64,000 nt of DNA from Roseitalea sp. (GCA_017642895.1 JAEPON010000001.1:124001-188000); one strand, 5' to 3'; shown: positions 28,336 to 43,186, counted from the first letter of the stretch. The notes: generated by a model from the sequence alone, not told the origin. Numbers and translations are program-made.

Positions 28336-29367
28336 TCAGACCTCCTCGAACGGCACATCGACGGTGCTCGTCCGTTCCATCCATTCGGGCACGGGCAGGC
28401 CCTTTTCGCGCAGGAAGGCGGGGTTGTAGACCTTGGACTGGTAGCGGTGGCCGTAATCGCACAGGATCGTCACGATGGTGTTGCCGGGACCCAGTTCACG
28501 CGCCAGTCGCACGGCGCCGGCAATGTTGATGCCGGTCGAGCCGCCCATGATCATGCCTTCCTCGAGCGCCAGCTTGAAGACCAGATCGAGCGCCTGGGTG
28601 TCGGAGATGCGCCACGCAAAATCCGGGGTGAAGCCTTCCAGATTTGCGGTCACCCGGCCCTGGCCGATGCCTTCGGAGATCGAACTGCCGTCGGATTTGA
28701 ATTCGCCGGTCGTGTAATAGGAGAAAAGCGCCGCGCCATGCGGGTCGGCGAGGCCGATCTTGATGTCGGCATTCTTGGCGCGCAGTCCTTCAGCGACGCC
28801 GGCAACCGTACCGCCCGAGCCCGCCGCGCAGATGAACCCGTCCACCTTGCCGTCCGTGTCGCGCCAGATCTCCGGCGCCGTCGTTTCCACATGGGCCTGC
28901 CGGTTGACGACATTGTCGAACTGGTTGGCCCAGATCGCGCCGTTGGGCTCGGTTTTCGCCAGTTGCTCGGCCAGGCGTCCGGACACCCGCACATAATTGT
29001 TGGGGTTTCGGTAGGGCACGGCCGGAACCTCGACCAGTTCGGCGCCGCCGAGCCGCAGCGCATCCTTCTTCTCCTGGCTCTGGGTCTCGGGGATCACGAT
29101 CACGGTGCGATAGCCCAGGGCTTGCGCCACCATGGTCAGCCCGATGCCGGTATTGCCTGCCGTGCCCTCGACGATCACGCCGCCTGGCCGGAGCGTGCCC
29201 TTGCGCTCGGCGTCGCGGATGATCGCCAGCGCGGCGCGATCCTTGACCGATTGGCCCGGATTGAGAAATTCGGCCTTGCCCAGGATGGTGCAGCCGGTCT
29301 CCTCGGACACGCGTTTGAGCCTGACGAGCGGCGTGTTGCCGATGAGATCGAGGATGGATGCATGCAT
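28336..29367 (-). CDS. cysK: Cysteine synthase A (O-acetylserine sulfhydrylase)
   Basis: PLP enzyme forming cysteine from O-acetylserine and sulfide. 343 residues. PLP lysine K42 in NPGQSVKDRAAL; VEGTAGNTGIGL substrate loop; glycine-rich AAGSGGTVAG phosphate cup; C-terminal SVKVYNP-like YQSKVYNPAFLREKGL. The EGTAGNTGIGL form with length near 345 is a known rhizobial CysK subtype. It heads a four-gene same-strand run ending with the GNAT gene. The 215 bases between it and chrR carry a sigma-factor-type promoter for the chrR side. Confidence 0.94.
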   Translation of the reverse strand: MHASILDLIGNTPLVRLKRVSEETGCTILGKAEFLNPGQSVKDRAALAIIRDAERKGTLRPGGVIVEGTAGNTGIGLTMVAQALGYRTVIVIPETQSQEKKDALRLGGAELVEVPAVPYRNPNNYVRVSGRLAEQLAKTEPNGAIWANQFDNVVNRQAHVETTAPEIWRDTDGKVDGFICAAGSGGTVAGVAEGLRAKNADIKIGLADPHGAALFSYYTTGEFKSDGSSISEGIGQGRVTANLEGFTPDFAWRISDTQALDLVFKLALEEGMIMGGSTGINIAGAVRLARELGPGNTIVTILCDYGHRYQSKVYNPAFLREKGLPVPEWMERTSTVDVPFEEV

Positions 29368-29503
29368 GGAAAATCAGCTCCCGTCTTTGCCCGAACGCTA
29401 ATGGCGTCAATGCGGGCCGGCAAGGTATTTGTGCTGCCGGATCAAGGCAGTTGACGAAATGTTTGCCATGAACCAATGACAATCGAAATTCAGTTTTGCC
29501 GGT

Positions 29504-29533
29504 GATCCGAATTGTGTCAGCCGGCGTAGACAT
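29504..29533 (+). promoter_or_regulatory. RpoE/ChrR-type ECF promoter upstream of chrR
   Basis: TGATCC (29504-29509), 18-base spacer, TAGACA (29528-29533). This matches the RpoE promoter known in Rhodobacter sphaeroides (TGATCC, 18 bases, TAAGA-like) and lies 50 bases before the chrR ATG. A second copy with the same spacing precedes the photolyase gene. Confidence 0.7.
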
Positions 29534-29582
29534 GACACAAGAGTGACACGACGGCGGCTACGTCCGCCCATTGGGGATTTTG

Positions 29583-30230
29583 ATGTATCAAGGTCAGTTC
29601 AGTTCGCTGGATGCGTTGGTAAGCGGCTATGTGGCCGGCAGCCTGCCCAAGCCGGTGCATGTCCTGATGGATGCCCATCTGGAACTGTCTCCGGACAATC
29701 GCGCGATTATCAGCGGTCTTGAAAGCGCGGCCGGCGATGCGCTGGAACATGTAACGCCCGACACTTTGTCGGGTCGTGACGCCGCTCTGGCGTCGATCTT
29801 TGCCAGCGACGACATCACCGTTTCGGCGGGCGAACGGGTCAAGCGCTGCGGGACCATGCCGCGTGCCTTGCAGGATTTCATCGGCCATGCTGTTGACGAT
29901 ATCCCGTGGAAGACAAAAATGCCCGGATTTCGCGAATTCGACATGGACGATGTCGATGGCTGTCATGTCTCGATGTTCTGGATCAAGCCGGGCAGGACGG
30001 TGCCCGCCCACACCCATGAAGGCATGGAATTGTCTCTGATCATCGAGGGCGCGTTCCGGGATGGACGCGGCCGGTTTGGCCGTGGCGACATTTCGATCGC
30101 CGATCCGTCGGTCGATCACCGCCCGACCGCCGAGACCTCGGGCCCGTGTATCGGCTTTGCGGTCACCGACGCGCCGCTGCGCCTGACGGGCTCGCTGCGC
30201 CAGCGGCTCGGCGACATTTTGTCGATCTAG
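29583..30230 (+). CDS. chrR: ChrR-family cupin anti-sigma factor with degenerate anti-sigma zinc site
   Basis: 215 residues. Two-domain ChrR architecture: N-terminal anti-sigma domain (about 1-80) and C-terminal cupin (about 110-205). Cupin metal ligands are intact: H143, H145, E149 (PAHTHEGMEL) and H179 (SVDHRP), offset by two from R. sphaeroides ChrR H141/H143/E147/H177. The anti-sigma zinc site is not: the family motif H-x3-C-x2-C reads H32-x3-S36-x2-N39. ChrR normally holds the singlet-oxygen sigma factor inactive, but no sigma gene is adjacent. ATG 29583 is used. Whether it binds sigma without zinc is uncertain. Confidence 0.88.
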   Translation: MYQGQFSSLDALVSGYVAGSLPKPVHVLMDAHLELSPDNRAIISGLESAAGDALEHVTPDTLSGRDAALASIFASDDITVSAGERVKRCGTMPRALQDFIGHAVDDIPWKTKMPGFREFDMDDVDGCHVSMFWIKPGRTVPAHTHEGMELSLIIEGAFRDGRGRFGRGDISIADPSVDHRPTAETSGPCIGFAVTDAPLRLTGSLRQRLGDILSI

Positions 30231-30273
30231 GCCGGTTTGACGAAACTCCGGGTGTTGCAGCGCAACCGACTGA

Positions 30274-30306
30274 CCCTCTGACGCGTAACGGCTTCAGGGG
30301 GTTTTT
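30274..30306 (+). terminator. Terminator after chrR
   Basis: CCCTCTGA and TCAGGGGG (one mismatch) form a stem followed by TTTTT (30302-30306), between chrR and the SDR gene. Confidence 0.75.
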
Positions 30307-30354
30307 GTCGACCACGCAAACCGTGTACGGCATCAATCGGAACGGGACGGACAG

Positions 30355-31179
30355 ATGGGGCTTTACAGGGTCACCGCAGGCGACGGCGTCGTCTGGATCA
30401 CCGGAGCGAGCGCAGGCATCGGCCGTGGGCTGGCGCTTCAAATGGCACAGCGCGGTTATCAGGTGGTGGCGACCGCCCGCAGCGCGGACAAGCTTGAGGC
30501 GCTGGTGGCCGAAAGTGCGGCCATGGCCGGCACCATCCATGCCCTGCCATGCGATGTGACCGACCGCGAGGCGATGGCCCAAGCCGTCGGCGACATCGAG
30601 GCGACGCACGGCCCGATCCGGCTGGCCATCTTCAATGCGGGCAATTACTGGCCGGCCAGCGGCGCGCGGCTGGATATCGACAACTTCGCCAAGACCTATG
30701 AGATCAATCTGTTCGGCGTGCTGAACGGGCTCGTGCCGGTCGTCGGGCGCATGAAGGATCATGGCTGCGGCCAACTGGTGCTCGTTGCATCCGTATCCGG
30801 CTATTCGGGCCTGCCGGCCGCCTCAGCCTATGGCGCGTCCAAGGCTGCGATCAACAACATGGCCGAATCGCTCAAATTCGATTTCGACCTGATGAACATC
30901 CGCATCCAGGTGGTCAATCCGGGCTTCATCGATACGCCGCTGACCGAAAAGAACGATTTCGAAATGCCGGCCTTGATGCCGGTCGACAAGGCGGTCGAAC
31001 AGATGATCAGGGGCATCGAGAACGGCGGGTTCGAGATCACCTTTCCGCGCCGCTTCACCTATCTTCTGAAACTGCTGCGCATACTGCCGCACCCGGTCTA
31101 TTTCGCGATCATGAAGCGGGCGACGGGATGGGATCGCAAGAACCTCAGGATGGGCAAATCGCCGGACCAGGCCGGCTGA
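30355..31179 (+). CDS. Short-chain dehydrogenase/reductase
   Basis: 274 residues with the classical SDR layout: TGASAGIG cofactor motif at about 16, NAG at about 93, catalytic S in VASVSGYSG and YGASKAAINN (Tyr/Lys), and VVNPGFIDTPLT. No membrane segments, but the C-terminus has a hydrophobic stretch (LLKLLRILPHPVYFAIM) that might associate with membranes. SDRs next to ChrR, CFA synthase and DUF1365 recur in RpoE-ChrR regulons, so a role in lipid or membrane stress is plausible. Confidence 0.88.
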   Translation: MGLYRVTAGDGVVWITGASAGIGRGLALQMAQRGYQVVATARSADKLEALVAESAAMAGTIHALPCDVTDREAMAQAVGDIEATHGPIRLAIFNAGNYWPASGARLDIDNFAKTYEINLFGVLNGLVPVVGRMKDHGCGQLVLVASVSGYSGLPAASAYGASKAAINNMAESLKFDFDLMNIRIQVVNPGFIDTPLTEKNDFEMPALMPVDKAVEQMIRGIENGGFEITFPRRFTYLLKLLRILPHPVYFAIMKRATGWDRKNLRMGKSPDQAG

Positions 31180-31183
31180 TCGG

Positions 31184-32569
31184 TCATTTCTGCTCGATCG
31201 AGGCGCGCAACGCGGACTGGCGTGTTTCATCGAGCGGGAAGTTCCACATCAGCGCAATGGCGCCTAGTTTCAACGTGACCGGTACCAGCGCGTAGGTCAC
31301 GGCCAGCGCGATCAATGCGCTTGGATCCTGCGCAGGCCCGGCACCGGCTTGGAAGTCGAACAGATCGAGCAGCGGAAAGGCGATGCCCACTGCCAGCGCC
31401 AGCGACAGCTTGGTCGCAAGGCTCCAGGCGGCGAAATAGATGCCCGAGCGCTGCTCGCCCGAAGCCGCCGTATCCACATCGATCACATCGGCCTGGATCG
31501 CCGGCGGGATGGCCAGGTCGAAGCCGACCAGAAGGCCGGTCGCTGCACAGATGATGGCGAACGCGGCGATGTCGCCTTCGGACAAGAGCGGAACCGTCGC
31601 GAAAACGAGGCAGGCGGCGATCATGCCGAGCGCCCACGCCCGGTGCTTGCCGACCCGCCGCGAGGTCCATGTGGCGAGCGGTACGCCAGCGACGCCGCAG
31701 GCAAAATAAAGAAACAGAAGCGGTCCCTGCATCGCCTCGGCGCCCAGATAGTCGCCGACGAAGAACAGGAACAGGGTCGCGGGGATGCCGTTCGCCATGC
31801 CGTTGACGAAGAAGGCCGCGATCAGCCGGACGAACGGCGCGTTGCCCCGCAGATGGCCAAGGCCGGCACGCCAGTCGACCGATGCGTGTGTGTGCTCTCG
31901 CGGCTCGGGCACGACAAGGACGGTGATTGCGCCCAACGCCGGAAGCGCGATCGCGATCGCAACACCGAGCAGAGCCAGCCCGTGAAAGCCCGACGCATCG
32001 TCAAAGCCCAGCGTGAACGGCAGGGCGATGGCGATCAGTGTGCCGGTCAGGGTGAAGCCCTCGCGCCAGCCGGTGATCGTCGACCGGCCGCGATAATCGC
32101 CGGCCATCTCCGCGCCCCAGGCAAAGAACGGGATCACGGCGGCCGTGTAGCCGAGCGACAGCGCCATGCCCCAGCCGGCCAGATAGAGCGGACCGGCATT
32201 GACGGGTGGCCAGAACAGCATCAAGGCGGCCAGCCCGCAAACCGGCAGCGACAGGGCAAACAGGCGCCGCCGGCGACCGAACGGCGTGCGCCATTTGTCG
32301 GCGACGACGCCGATCAGCGGGTCGTTGACCGCATCGAATATGCGCACGGCGACCAGCGCGGCGCCGGTCGCCGCCAGCGACAGGCCCACCGCCTCGCTGT
32401 AGAAGGCCGGCAGCAGGATGTAGAGCGGCAGCGTCAGCGCCGCCAGCGGGATCGCCGGCAGGGCATAGGCGATGATGCGCGCAAGCGGCGTCTTTGGAGA
32501 AGTGCCCGGCGGGTCCGGCGCGCGCATGACAAGGCTTTCGGCAAGAGGAGCAATATCGGGGTTACGCAT
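31184..32569 (-). CDS. MFS transporter, glycoside-pentoside-hexuronide (GPH) type
   Basis: 461 residues, about 12 membrane segments. The DPLIGVVADKWRTPFGRRRR loop and YTAAVIPFFAWGAEMAGDYRGRSTITGWREGF are hallmarks of GPH/melibiose-type carriers (and MFSD2-like lipid carriers of the same fold). It is the last gene of the photolyase-to-MFS run on the minus strand, 36 bases after cfa. In this setting a lipid or membrane-related substrate is at least as likely as a sugar. Confidence 0.85.
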   Translation of the reverse strand: MRNPDIAPLAESLVMRAPDPPGTSPKTPLARIIAYALPAIPLAALTLPLYILLPAFYSEAVGLSLAATGAALVAVRIFDAVNDPLIGVVADKWRTPFGRRRRLFALSLPVCGLAALMLFWPPVNAGPLYLAGWGMALSLGYTAAVIPFFAWGAEMAGDYRGRSTITGWREGFTLTGTLIAIALPFTLGFDDASGFHGLALLGVAIAIALPALGAITVLVVPEPREHTHASVDWRAGLGHLRGNAPFVRLIAAFFVNGMANGIPATLFLFFVGDYLGAEAMQGPLLFLYFACGVAGVPLATWTSRRVGKHRAWALGMIAACLVFATVPLLSEGDIAAFAIICAATGLLVGFDLAIPPAIQADVIDVDTAASGEQRSGIYFAAWSLATKLSLALAVGIAFPLLDLFDFQAGAGPAQDPSALIALAVTYALVPVTLKLGAIALMWNFPLDETRQSALRASIEQK

Positions 32570-32605
32570 CCCCGCCGCATGCGGTTCAGCGCGGCGGCGA
32601 TCCGT

Positions 32606-33886
32606 TCAGACCGATTTTCGGTAGGTCAGTTGCCGCACATCGATGAACTCGGCCCGGAAGCCTGCCTCGCAATAGTAGAGGTAAAAATCCCAAAGTCGCT
32701 TGAACCGGTCGTCGAACCCCATCTGGCTGATCTGCGGCCATGCCTGCCAGAAGCGTTGGCGCCATTCGGCCAGCGTGCGGGCATAGTCCTGCGGAAAGAT
32801 GCGTTCGCCGACCAGCGACAGGCCGTGCCGGTCACCCAGATCGCGCAACATGGAAGGCGGCGGCAGCATGCCGCCGGGAAACACGTAGCGCTGGATGAAA
32901 TCGGGTTGTTTGCGGTAGATCGGAAAGGCCTTGTCCTCGATGGTGATGATCTGCAGGCCGGCCTGTCCGCCGGGTTTCAGAACATCGTGCACCTTGGCGA
33001 AATAGGTCTCCCAATATTCTTCGCCGACCGCTTCGAACATCTCGATCGAGACCACCTTGTCATAGGTGTGCTTTTCGTCGCGATAGTCCTGGAACTTGAT
33101 CGTCACCTTGTCGCCGAGCCCGGCCAGGCGAATACGCTCGCGGGCAAAATCGAGCTGTTCGCGGCTGATCGTCAGGCCGGTCACCTTGCAGCCGATCTCG
33201 CGCGCGGCGAACTCGGCGAACCCGCCCCAGCCGCAACCGATCTCCAGCACATGATCGTCCTTGGTGATCCCGGCCGCCTGTGCGAGCGCGCGATATTTGG
33301 CCGCCTGCGCGCTTTCCAGATCGTTGGCGCCGGTCTGGTAGAGCGCGGAAGAGTAGGTCATCGAAGGGTCGAGCCACAGCCCGTAAAAATCATTGCCCAG
33401 ATCGTAGTGGGCGGCAATGTTCTTCTGGGCGCGCGCCTTGGTGTTGCGGTTGAACCAGTGCCGGATGCGCGCGAAGAACCGTACGGTGGCGCCGGCCGAT
33501 GCCAGCCTGTGGCCCAGCTCTTCATTGACGACGAACAGTTCGAGAAACGATGTCACGTCCGGACTGTCCCAATCGCCGGCGATGTAGCTTTCCGCCGCGC
33601 CGATCGTGCCGCCGGAGATCGCCATGCGCGGCAGATTCCAGTTGTGCAGGATCACGACGCCGTCCGGCCCCGGCGCCTTGCCGTCGATCTTGACGACGCG
33701 CTTGTCGGGCAGGCGCAGCGTCAGCGTGCCCTTGGGCAGATGCAGGGCGGCGCGCAGCGCCAGCCGCGCCTTGAACGGCAGGCCGCGCACATAGCGTCCG
33801 ATATTGTTCGGTGTCAGCGGTTCGGCGGCCGCGATCAAATCGCGCATCAGCTTTCTCGATCCGCCCATCATGTCCGTGGATGCCAT
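32606..33886 (-). CDS. cfa: Cyclopropane-fatty-acyl-phospholipid synthase
   Basis: SAM-dependent enzyme adding a methylene to membrane unsaturated fatty acids. 426 residues from ATG 33886. SAM motif HVLEIGCGWGGFAEFAARE; YSSALYQTG; VSIEMFEAVGEEYWETYF (active-site Glu region); FIQRYVFPGGMLPPPS. In phototrophs and rhizobia, cfa is a member of the RpoE-ChrR regulon and protects against singlet oxygen and organic hydroperoxides. Its neighbours here fit that picture. Confidence 0.95.
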   Translation of the reverse strand: MASTDMMGGSRKLMRDLIAAAEPLTPNNIGRYVRGLPFKARLALRAALHLPKGTLTLRLPDKRVVKIDGKAPGPDGVVILHNWNLPRMAISGGTIGAAESYIAGDWDSPDVTSFLELFVVNEELGHRLASAGATVRFFARIRHWFNRNTKARAQKNIAAHYDLGNDFYGLWLDPSMTYSSALYQTGANDLESAQAAKYRALAQAAGITKDDHVLEIGCGWGGFAEFAAREIGCKVTGLTISREQLDFARERIRLAGLGDKVTIKFQDYRDEKHTYDKVVSIEMFEAVGEEYWETYFAKVHDVLKPGGQAGLQIITIEDKAFPIYRKQPDFIQRYVFPGGMLPPPSMLRDLGDRHGLSLVGERIFPQDYARTLAEWRQRFWQAWPQISQMGFDDRFKRLWDFYLYYCEAGFRAEFIDVRQLTYRKSV

Positions 33887-33964
33887 CGTGCTCGTCCGTC
33901 TCAAAAAGACCGGGGACAGATCCCCGCGCGCGGATACCAACTCGCCGGCCGCGCGTTCCGGCCA

Positions 33965-34819
33965 TCATTCGGCGGGGCCGGGCGCTGCGTCTTCGTAGGA
34001 GACCGGGTGCGGCGGTGTGCCCCGCGAGACAAATTTCGCGCCCTTGAGCCACAATTTCAAGGCTTGCCAGTGAATTGCCATGACAACCCGGATTGTCATG
34101 AACGGTTGACGCGCGACCAGCCCGGCCAGAACGGGGGTCGAAAACGGCCGCGCCGAACCCGAAAATGTCGCCGAAAGCAGCGGGTCCGCGCCCTCGGTTT
34201 CAAGGATGCGCAGCCGGACATTGGCACCCGGTGGCACGATGCGGAAATGATAGCGCATGCCCAGATCGATGAAGGGCGACACATAGAAGATCTTGGTGCG
34301 TTCCTGCCGCAGCCCGGCCCGGCTCATCTGCCCGTCCTCGACCGCGCAGACATAGGTGTGACGTTCGCCGAACGTGTTGCGCACCTCGTAGATCGCTGCG
34401 GTTAGCGCACCTGATTGATCGTAGCAGAAATAGACCGACAGCGGGTTGAAGACGAAGCCGAACATGCGCGGATAGGCGAGCAGCATGATGCGCGCCGGCC
34501 GGGCAACGCCGGCCCCTTCGGCCAGGTCCGTCGCATGGGCGCGCAGCGAGCGATGGGCCGTGTCTTTCGGAAGATGGTCACCCTCATGGAAGGCAACGAC
34601 ATTGCGCCGGTTGACCGAGAACAGGCGCGACAGCCGGCCGGCTTCGTCCAGCCGGTCGAGATCGAGCAGCACCGTGAAGACGCGATAGGTGAAACGGTGG
34701 CCGAACGGTTTCAGCCGCGCATGCATGACCGTGCCCGGATAAAGAAGGGCCGCGTCCTCCGGCGGGGCAAACAGGGCCGCCCCTTCGTTGATCTGTGGTT
34801 CGGCGACATGCAGCGTCAT
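33965..34819 (-). CDS. DUF1365 family protein
   Basis: 284 residues matching DUF1365: YPGTVMHARLKPFGHRFTYRVF at the N-terminus, LLAYPRMFGFVFNPLSVYFCYD and FYVSPFIDLGMRYHFRIVPPG. The family commonly sits between a flavin amine oxidase-like gene and cfa, as here. Function is not established; the constant association with CFA synthase points to lipid modification, possibly furan fatty acid or cyclopropane lipid formation. A possible link to furan-containing lipid synthesis (Ufa-type enzymes) is inference. Confidence 0.85.
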   Translation of the reverse strand: MTLHVAEPQINEGAALFAPPEDAALLYPGTVMHARLKPFGHRFTYRVFTVLLDLDRLDEAGRLSRLFSVNRRNVVAFHEGDHLPKDTAHRSLRAHATDLAEGAGVARPARIMLLAYPRMFGFVFNPLSVYFCYDQSGALTAAIYEVRNTFGERHTYVCAVEDGQMSRAGLRQERTKIFYVSPFIDLGMRYHFRIVPPGANVRLRILETEGADPLLSATFSGSARPFSTPVLAGLVARQPFMTIRVVMAIHWQALKLWLKGAKFVSRGTPPHPVSYEDAAPGPAE

Positions 34820-34828
34820 CGCAGCAGC

Positions 34829-36186
34829 CTACTCCGCAGCGATGGGCAGGGGCAATTCCTCGACAGCGGGGCCGCCGGTGGCGCGCCACGGCACGATTGC
34901 GCCCAGCGCCTCGGCCGCATCGAGGCCCGAGCGCAGCCCGTCCTCGTGAAAACCATACCCGGTCCATGCGCCAGCGAACCATGTGTCGCGCCGGCCCTGG
35001 ATCAGCGGCAGGCGGGCCTGGGCGGCAAAGGCGGCGGTGTCATATTGCGGATGGTCGAACGACCATTCACCGAAGACCGTGCCCGCAGCCGGTTCGCGCG
35101 TCGGGTTCAGCGTGACAAACAGCGGGTGGCGCGGATCGATGTTCTGCAGCCGGTTCATCCAGTAGGTGACGCAAACCTCGCTGTCGTCGCCCTGGCCGCT
35201 TTCGCGCAGATAGTTCCATGCCGCCCATGCACCGGGCCGTTTGGGCATGAAGCTCGGATCGCGGTGCAGGATGACCCGGTTCGGCTTGTAGGGGATCGCC
35301 GACAGGATGTCGGCTTCGTTGGCGTCCGCATCGGCCAGCATGGCGAGCGTCTGGTCGCAATGGGAGGCCAGGATCACGGCATCGAAATGCGCCGCCGCGC
35401 CGCATTGGGTGTGAACCACCGCGCCGCCATTGGCCGGCCGTTCGATGCGCGTGACCGGGGCGTTGGTGCGCACCGCGTCGCCAAGCGGCGCCAGCAGCTT
35501 GTCGAGATAGCTGCGCGATCCGCCCGACACCGTCTGCCAGACAGGCGGCCGGGTCTCCAGAAGCCGGTGGTTTTCGAAGAACTGGACGAAGGAGCGCGCC
35601 GGAAAATCAAGCATCTTGATGCGCGGCGTCGACCAGATCGCCGCCGCCATCGGGATCAGATAATCGTCCCGGAAGCGCTGCGAAAAGCGCTGCATGTCCA
35701 GATAATCGCCGATTGACAGCCGGTTCAGCAAACCCTCGTCGCGGTCGATTCGCGCCTGCTTGTTGAACCGGAAAATCTCGCGCAGCATCCACAGAAAACC
35801 CGGGGACACGAGGTTCCGCTTCTGCGCGAACACGGTCAGATAATCCTGACCGCACCATTCGCGCCGGCCGCTATCGAGCGACATGGAGAAGCTCATATTG
35901 GTCGTTTCGCGCGCAATGTCGAGATGGTCGAACAGCGCGCACAGGTCGGGATAGTTTCGCTCATTGAAGACGATGAAGCCCACATCGACGGGAATGTGTG
36001 TGCCGTCATGATCGACATCGACCGTGCATGTGTGTCCGCCCGGCCGGTCCCCGGCTTCGAACAGCGTGACATCATGCACCGATGAGAGGGACCATGCCGC
36101 CGAAGCGCCCGAAATGCCGCTGCCGACGATTGCGACGCGCTTTCTCTGACCGGCGGCTGCGAACTGCCCCGGCGCCGGTTTGATGT

Positions 36187-36190
<4 letters not shown>
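34829..36190 (-). CDS. FAD/NAD(P)-dependent amine-oxidase-like oxidoreductase
   Basis: 453 residues. Dinucleotide-binding VAIVGSGISGASAAWSLS near residue 19, then ERPGG-like DRPGGHTCTVDVDHDGTHIPVD, both typical of the amine oxidase/phytoene desaturase superfamily. C-terminal AGAWTGYGFHEDGLRSGLDAAEALG is the FAD-binding end motif. GTG 36190 overlaps the photolyase stop by four bases. Belongs to the conserved set with DUF1365 and cfa; probably acts on a lipid substrate. Confidence 0.9.
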
Positions 36191-38764
<2,574 letters not shown>

Positions 38765-38778
38765 GGATCGTTGCGCGC

Positions 38779-41622
<2,844 letters not shown>

Positions 41623-41632
41623 CGGTCGGTCC

Positions 41633-41992
41633 TCAGGAAATCATGGCCTTGTAGGCGGCTTCGTCCATCAGGGCCTCGACGGCACTGGCATCGTCGATCC
41701 GCATCTTGAAGAACCAGCCTTCGCCGAGCGGGTCTTCATTGACGAGCGCCGGCGCATCGCCAAGCTTGTCGTTGACCGCCACGATCGTGCCGTCGAGCGG
41801 TGCCTTGATGTCCGAGGCGACCTTGACGCTCTCGATGACGACGATTTCGTCATCCTTTTTCACGTCGCTGCCGTCCTCGGGCAGTTCGACGAACACCACG
41901 TCACCAAGCTGCTCGGCCGCATATTCAGTGATGCCCACCACATACACATCGCCATCGGCGCGCAGCCATTCATGCTCTTCGGTGAATTTCAT
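41633..41992 (-). CDS. gcvH: Glycine cleavage system H protein
   Basis: 119-residue lipoyl carrier. Lipoylated K57 in [18 protein letters not shown], plus [25 protein letters not shown] and [22 protein letters not shown] ends. Standard size. Ten bases before gcvP, 16 after gcvT. Confidence 0.97.
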   Translation of the reverse strand: MKFTEEHEWLRADGDVYVVGITEYAAEQLGDVVFVELPEDGSDVKKDDEIVVIESVKVASDIKAPLDGTIVAVNDKLGDAPALVNEDPLGEGWFFKMRIDDASAVEALMDEAAYKAMIS

Positions 41993-42007
41993 GGCGTAAC
42001 TCCTTGA

Positions 42008-43117
42008 TTATCGTTTGAAATTTGCTGGTATGAAAGGAAGGGCCGTAACGGTGACGGGCAGGCGCTTGCCGCGCACTTCGCCGTAGAGGCGCGTGCCGGT
42101 GTCAGCCATGGCCGCGGGCACATATCCCATCGACACCGGCCGCTCGACGGTCGGGCCGAACGCGCCGGACGTGACATGACCGATGGGCTCGACAGCCGTC
42201 TCGCTGTCAAAAAGCGGTGTGCCGTCCCGCATCGGTGCCCGGCCTTCGGGCGCAAGGCCGACGCGGCGCCGGTCCGCGCCGTTTTCGAGTTCCGACACGA
42301 TGCGCTCGGCGCCCGGAAACCCGCCCGCGCGGTCGCCGCCGTTGCGCCGCACCTTCTGGATCGACCAGGACAGGCCGGCCTCCACCGGCGATGTGCCGGT
42401 GTCGATATCGTTGCCGTAAAGGCACAGCCCGGCTTCGAGCCGCAGACTGTCGCGCGCGCCAAGGCCGACCGGTTCCACATCGTCGTTGGCCAGAAGCGCG
42501 CGGGCCAGCGCGACTGCTTGGCCCTCGGCGACCGACACTTCGAACCCGTCTTCGCCCGTATAGCCCGAGCGCGAGATCCAAAGGTCGCCAAATGCGCTGT
42601 CCGTGACGATAACGTCCATGAACCGCATCGCGGCGACACTTGGCACGATGTCGGCCAGAACGGCTTCGGCGGCCGGCCCCTGAAGAGCCAGCAAGGATCG
42701 ATCGTCAACGACGTCCACGGCGCACGTCAGGTTCGCGCGCATATGTGCGATATCGGCATCCTTGCAGGCGGCATTGACGACGAGAAACAGGTGATCGCCG
42801 CGATTGGCGATCATCAGATCGTCCAGAATGCCGCCTTCATCGTTCGTGAACAGCCCGTAGCGCTGCCGGTTCTCGCCCAGGCCGATCATGTTGGCCGGCA
42901 CGAGCGCTTCCAGTTGGGAGGCCGCATCGGTGCCGCGCAGGATCACCTGGCCCATATGGCTGACATCGAACAGCCCCGCCGCATCGCGCGTGTGCAGATG
43001 TTCCTTCATCACGCCGAGCGGATACTGGACGGGCATCTCGTAGCCGGCGAACGGCACCATTTTCGCGCCAAGCTCGCCGTGAAGCTCGTAAAGGGCAGTG
43101 CGTTTCAGCTCCGGCAT
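42008..43117 (-). CDS. gcvT: Aminomethyltransferase (glycine cleavage T protein)
   Basis: T protein transferring the methylene unit of glycine to tetrahydrofolate. 369 residues from ATG 43117, with GAGG five bases upstream; the open frame extends into the riboswitch but that is not translated. YEMPVQYPLGVMKEHLHTRDAAGLFDVSHMGQV, and SRSGYTGEDGFEV, are diagnostic. Heads gcvTHP. Confidence 0.96.
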   Translation of the reverse strand: MPELKRTALYELHGELGAKMVPFAGYEMPVQYPLGVMKEHLHTRDAAGLFDVSHMGQVILRGTDAASQLEALVPANMIGLGENRQRYGLFTNDEGGILDDLMIANRGDHLFLVVNAACKDADIAHMRANLTCAVDVVDDRSLLALQGPAAEAVLADIVPSVAAMRFMDVIVTDSAFGDLWISRSGYTGEDGFEVSVAEGQAVALARALLANDDVEPVGLGARDSLRLEAGLCLYGNDIDTGTSPVEAGLSWSIQKVRRNGGDRAGGFPGAERIVSELENGADRRRVGLAPEGRAPMRDGTPLFDSETAVEPIGHVTSGAFGPTVERPVSMGYVPAAMADTGTRLYGEVRGKRLPVTVTALPFIPANFKR

Positions 43118-43147
43118 GCGCGCCTCGTGCGTTTTGCCGGGCAGGCC

Positions 43148-43186
43148 GGCATCATCGTTGGGGCGCGGATTGCGCCCGATGATGCC
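43148..43186 (-). promoter_or_regulatory. Stem-loop between the glycine riboswitch and the gcvT start
   Basis: GGCATCATCG and CGATGATGCC (10-bp perfect arms) enclose a second stem GGGCGC/GCGCCC. No U tract follows, so it is unlike an intrinsic terminator. It sits 31 bases upstream of the gcvT ATG and is a candidate expression platform. Confidence 0.55.

Noticed and set aside
26649..28529. Plus-strand open frame of about 626 codons
   Set aside because: Covers sseA and alaX on the minus strand, which have catalytic motifs (CGSGVT; HTACH, CGGTH). No homologous-looking segments in the plus-strand translation.
29368..29582. ECF sigma-factor gene expected beside chrR
   Set aside because: The 215-base gap holds only the promoter; neither flanking gene (cysK, SDR) is a sigma factor, and no sigma-like product was seen in the window.
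33906..33935. Inverted repeat GGGGACA...GATCCCC upstream of cfa as a promoter
   Set aside because: No TGATCC-type or sigma-70-type promoter elements; it is in the short spacer of a co-directional operon and could be a weak hairpin only.
31349..34405. Very long open frame (about 1018 codons) on the plus strand
   Set aside because: Antisense to the MFS, cfa and DUF1365 genes, all of which have clear family motifs; its translation is Arg/Gln/Asp/His-rich and without motifs, as expected for antisense of GC-rich coding DNA.
42569..43116. Extending gcvT upstream into the riboswitch
   Set aside because: The frame is open to 43345 but this would translate the glycine aptamers; ATG 43117 has a good ribosome-binding site and starts the family's N-terminus.
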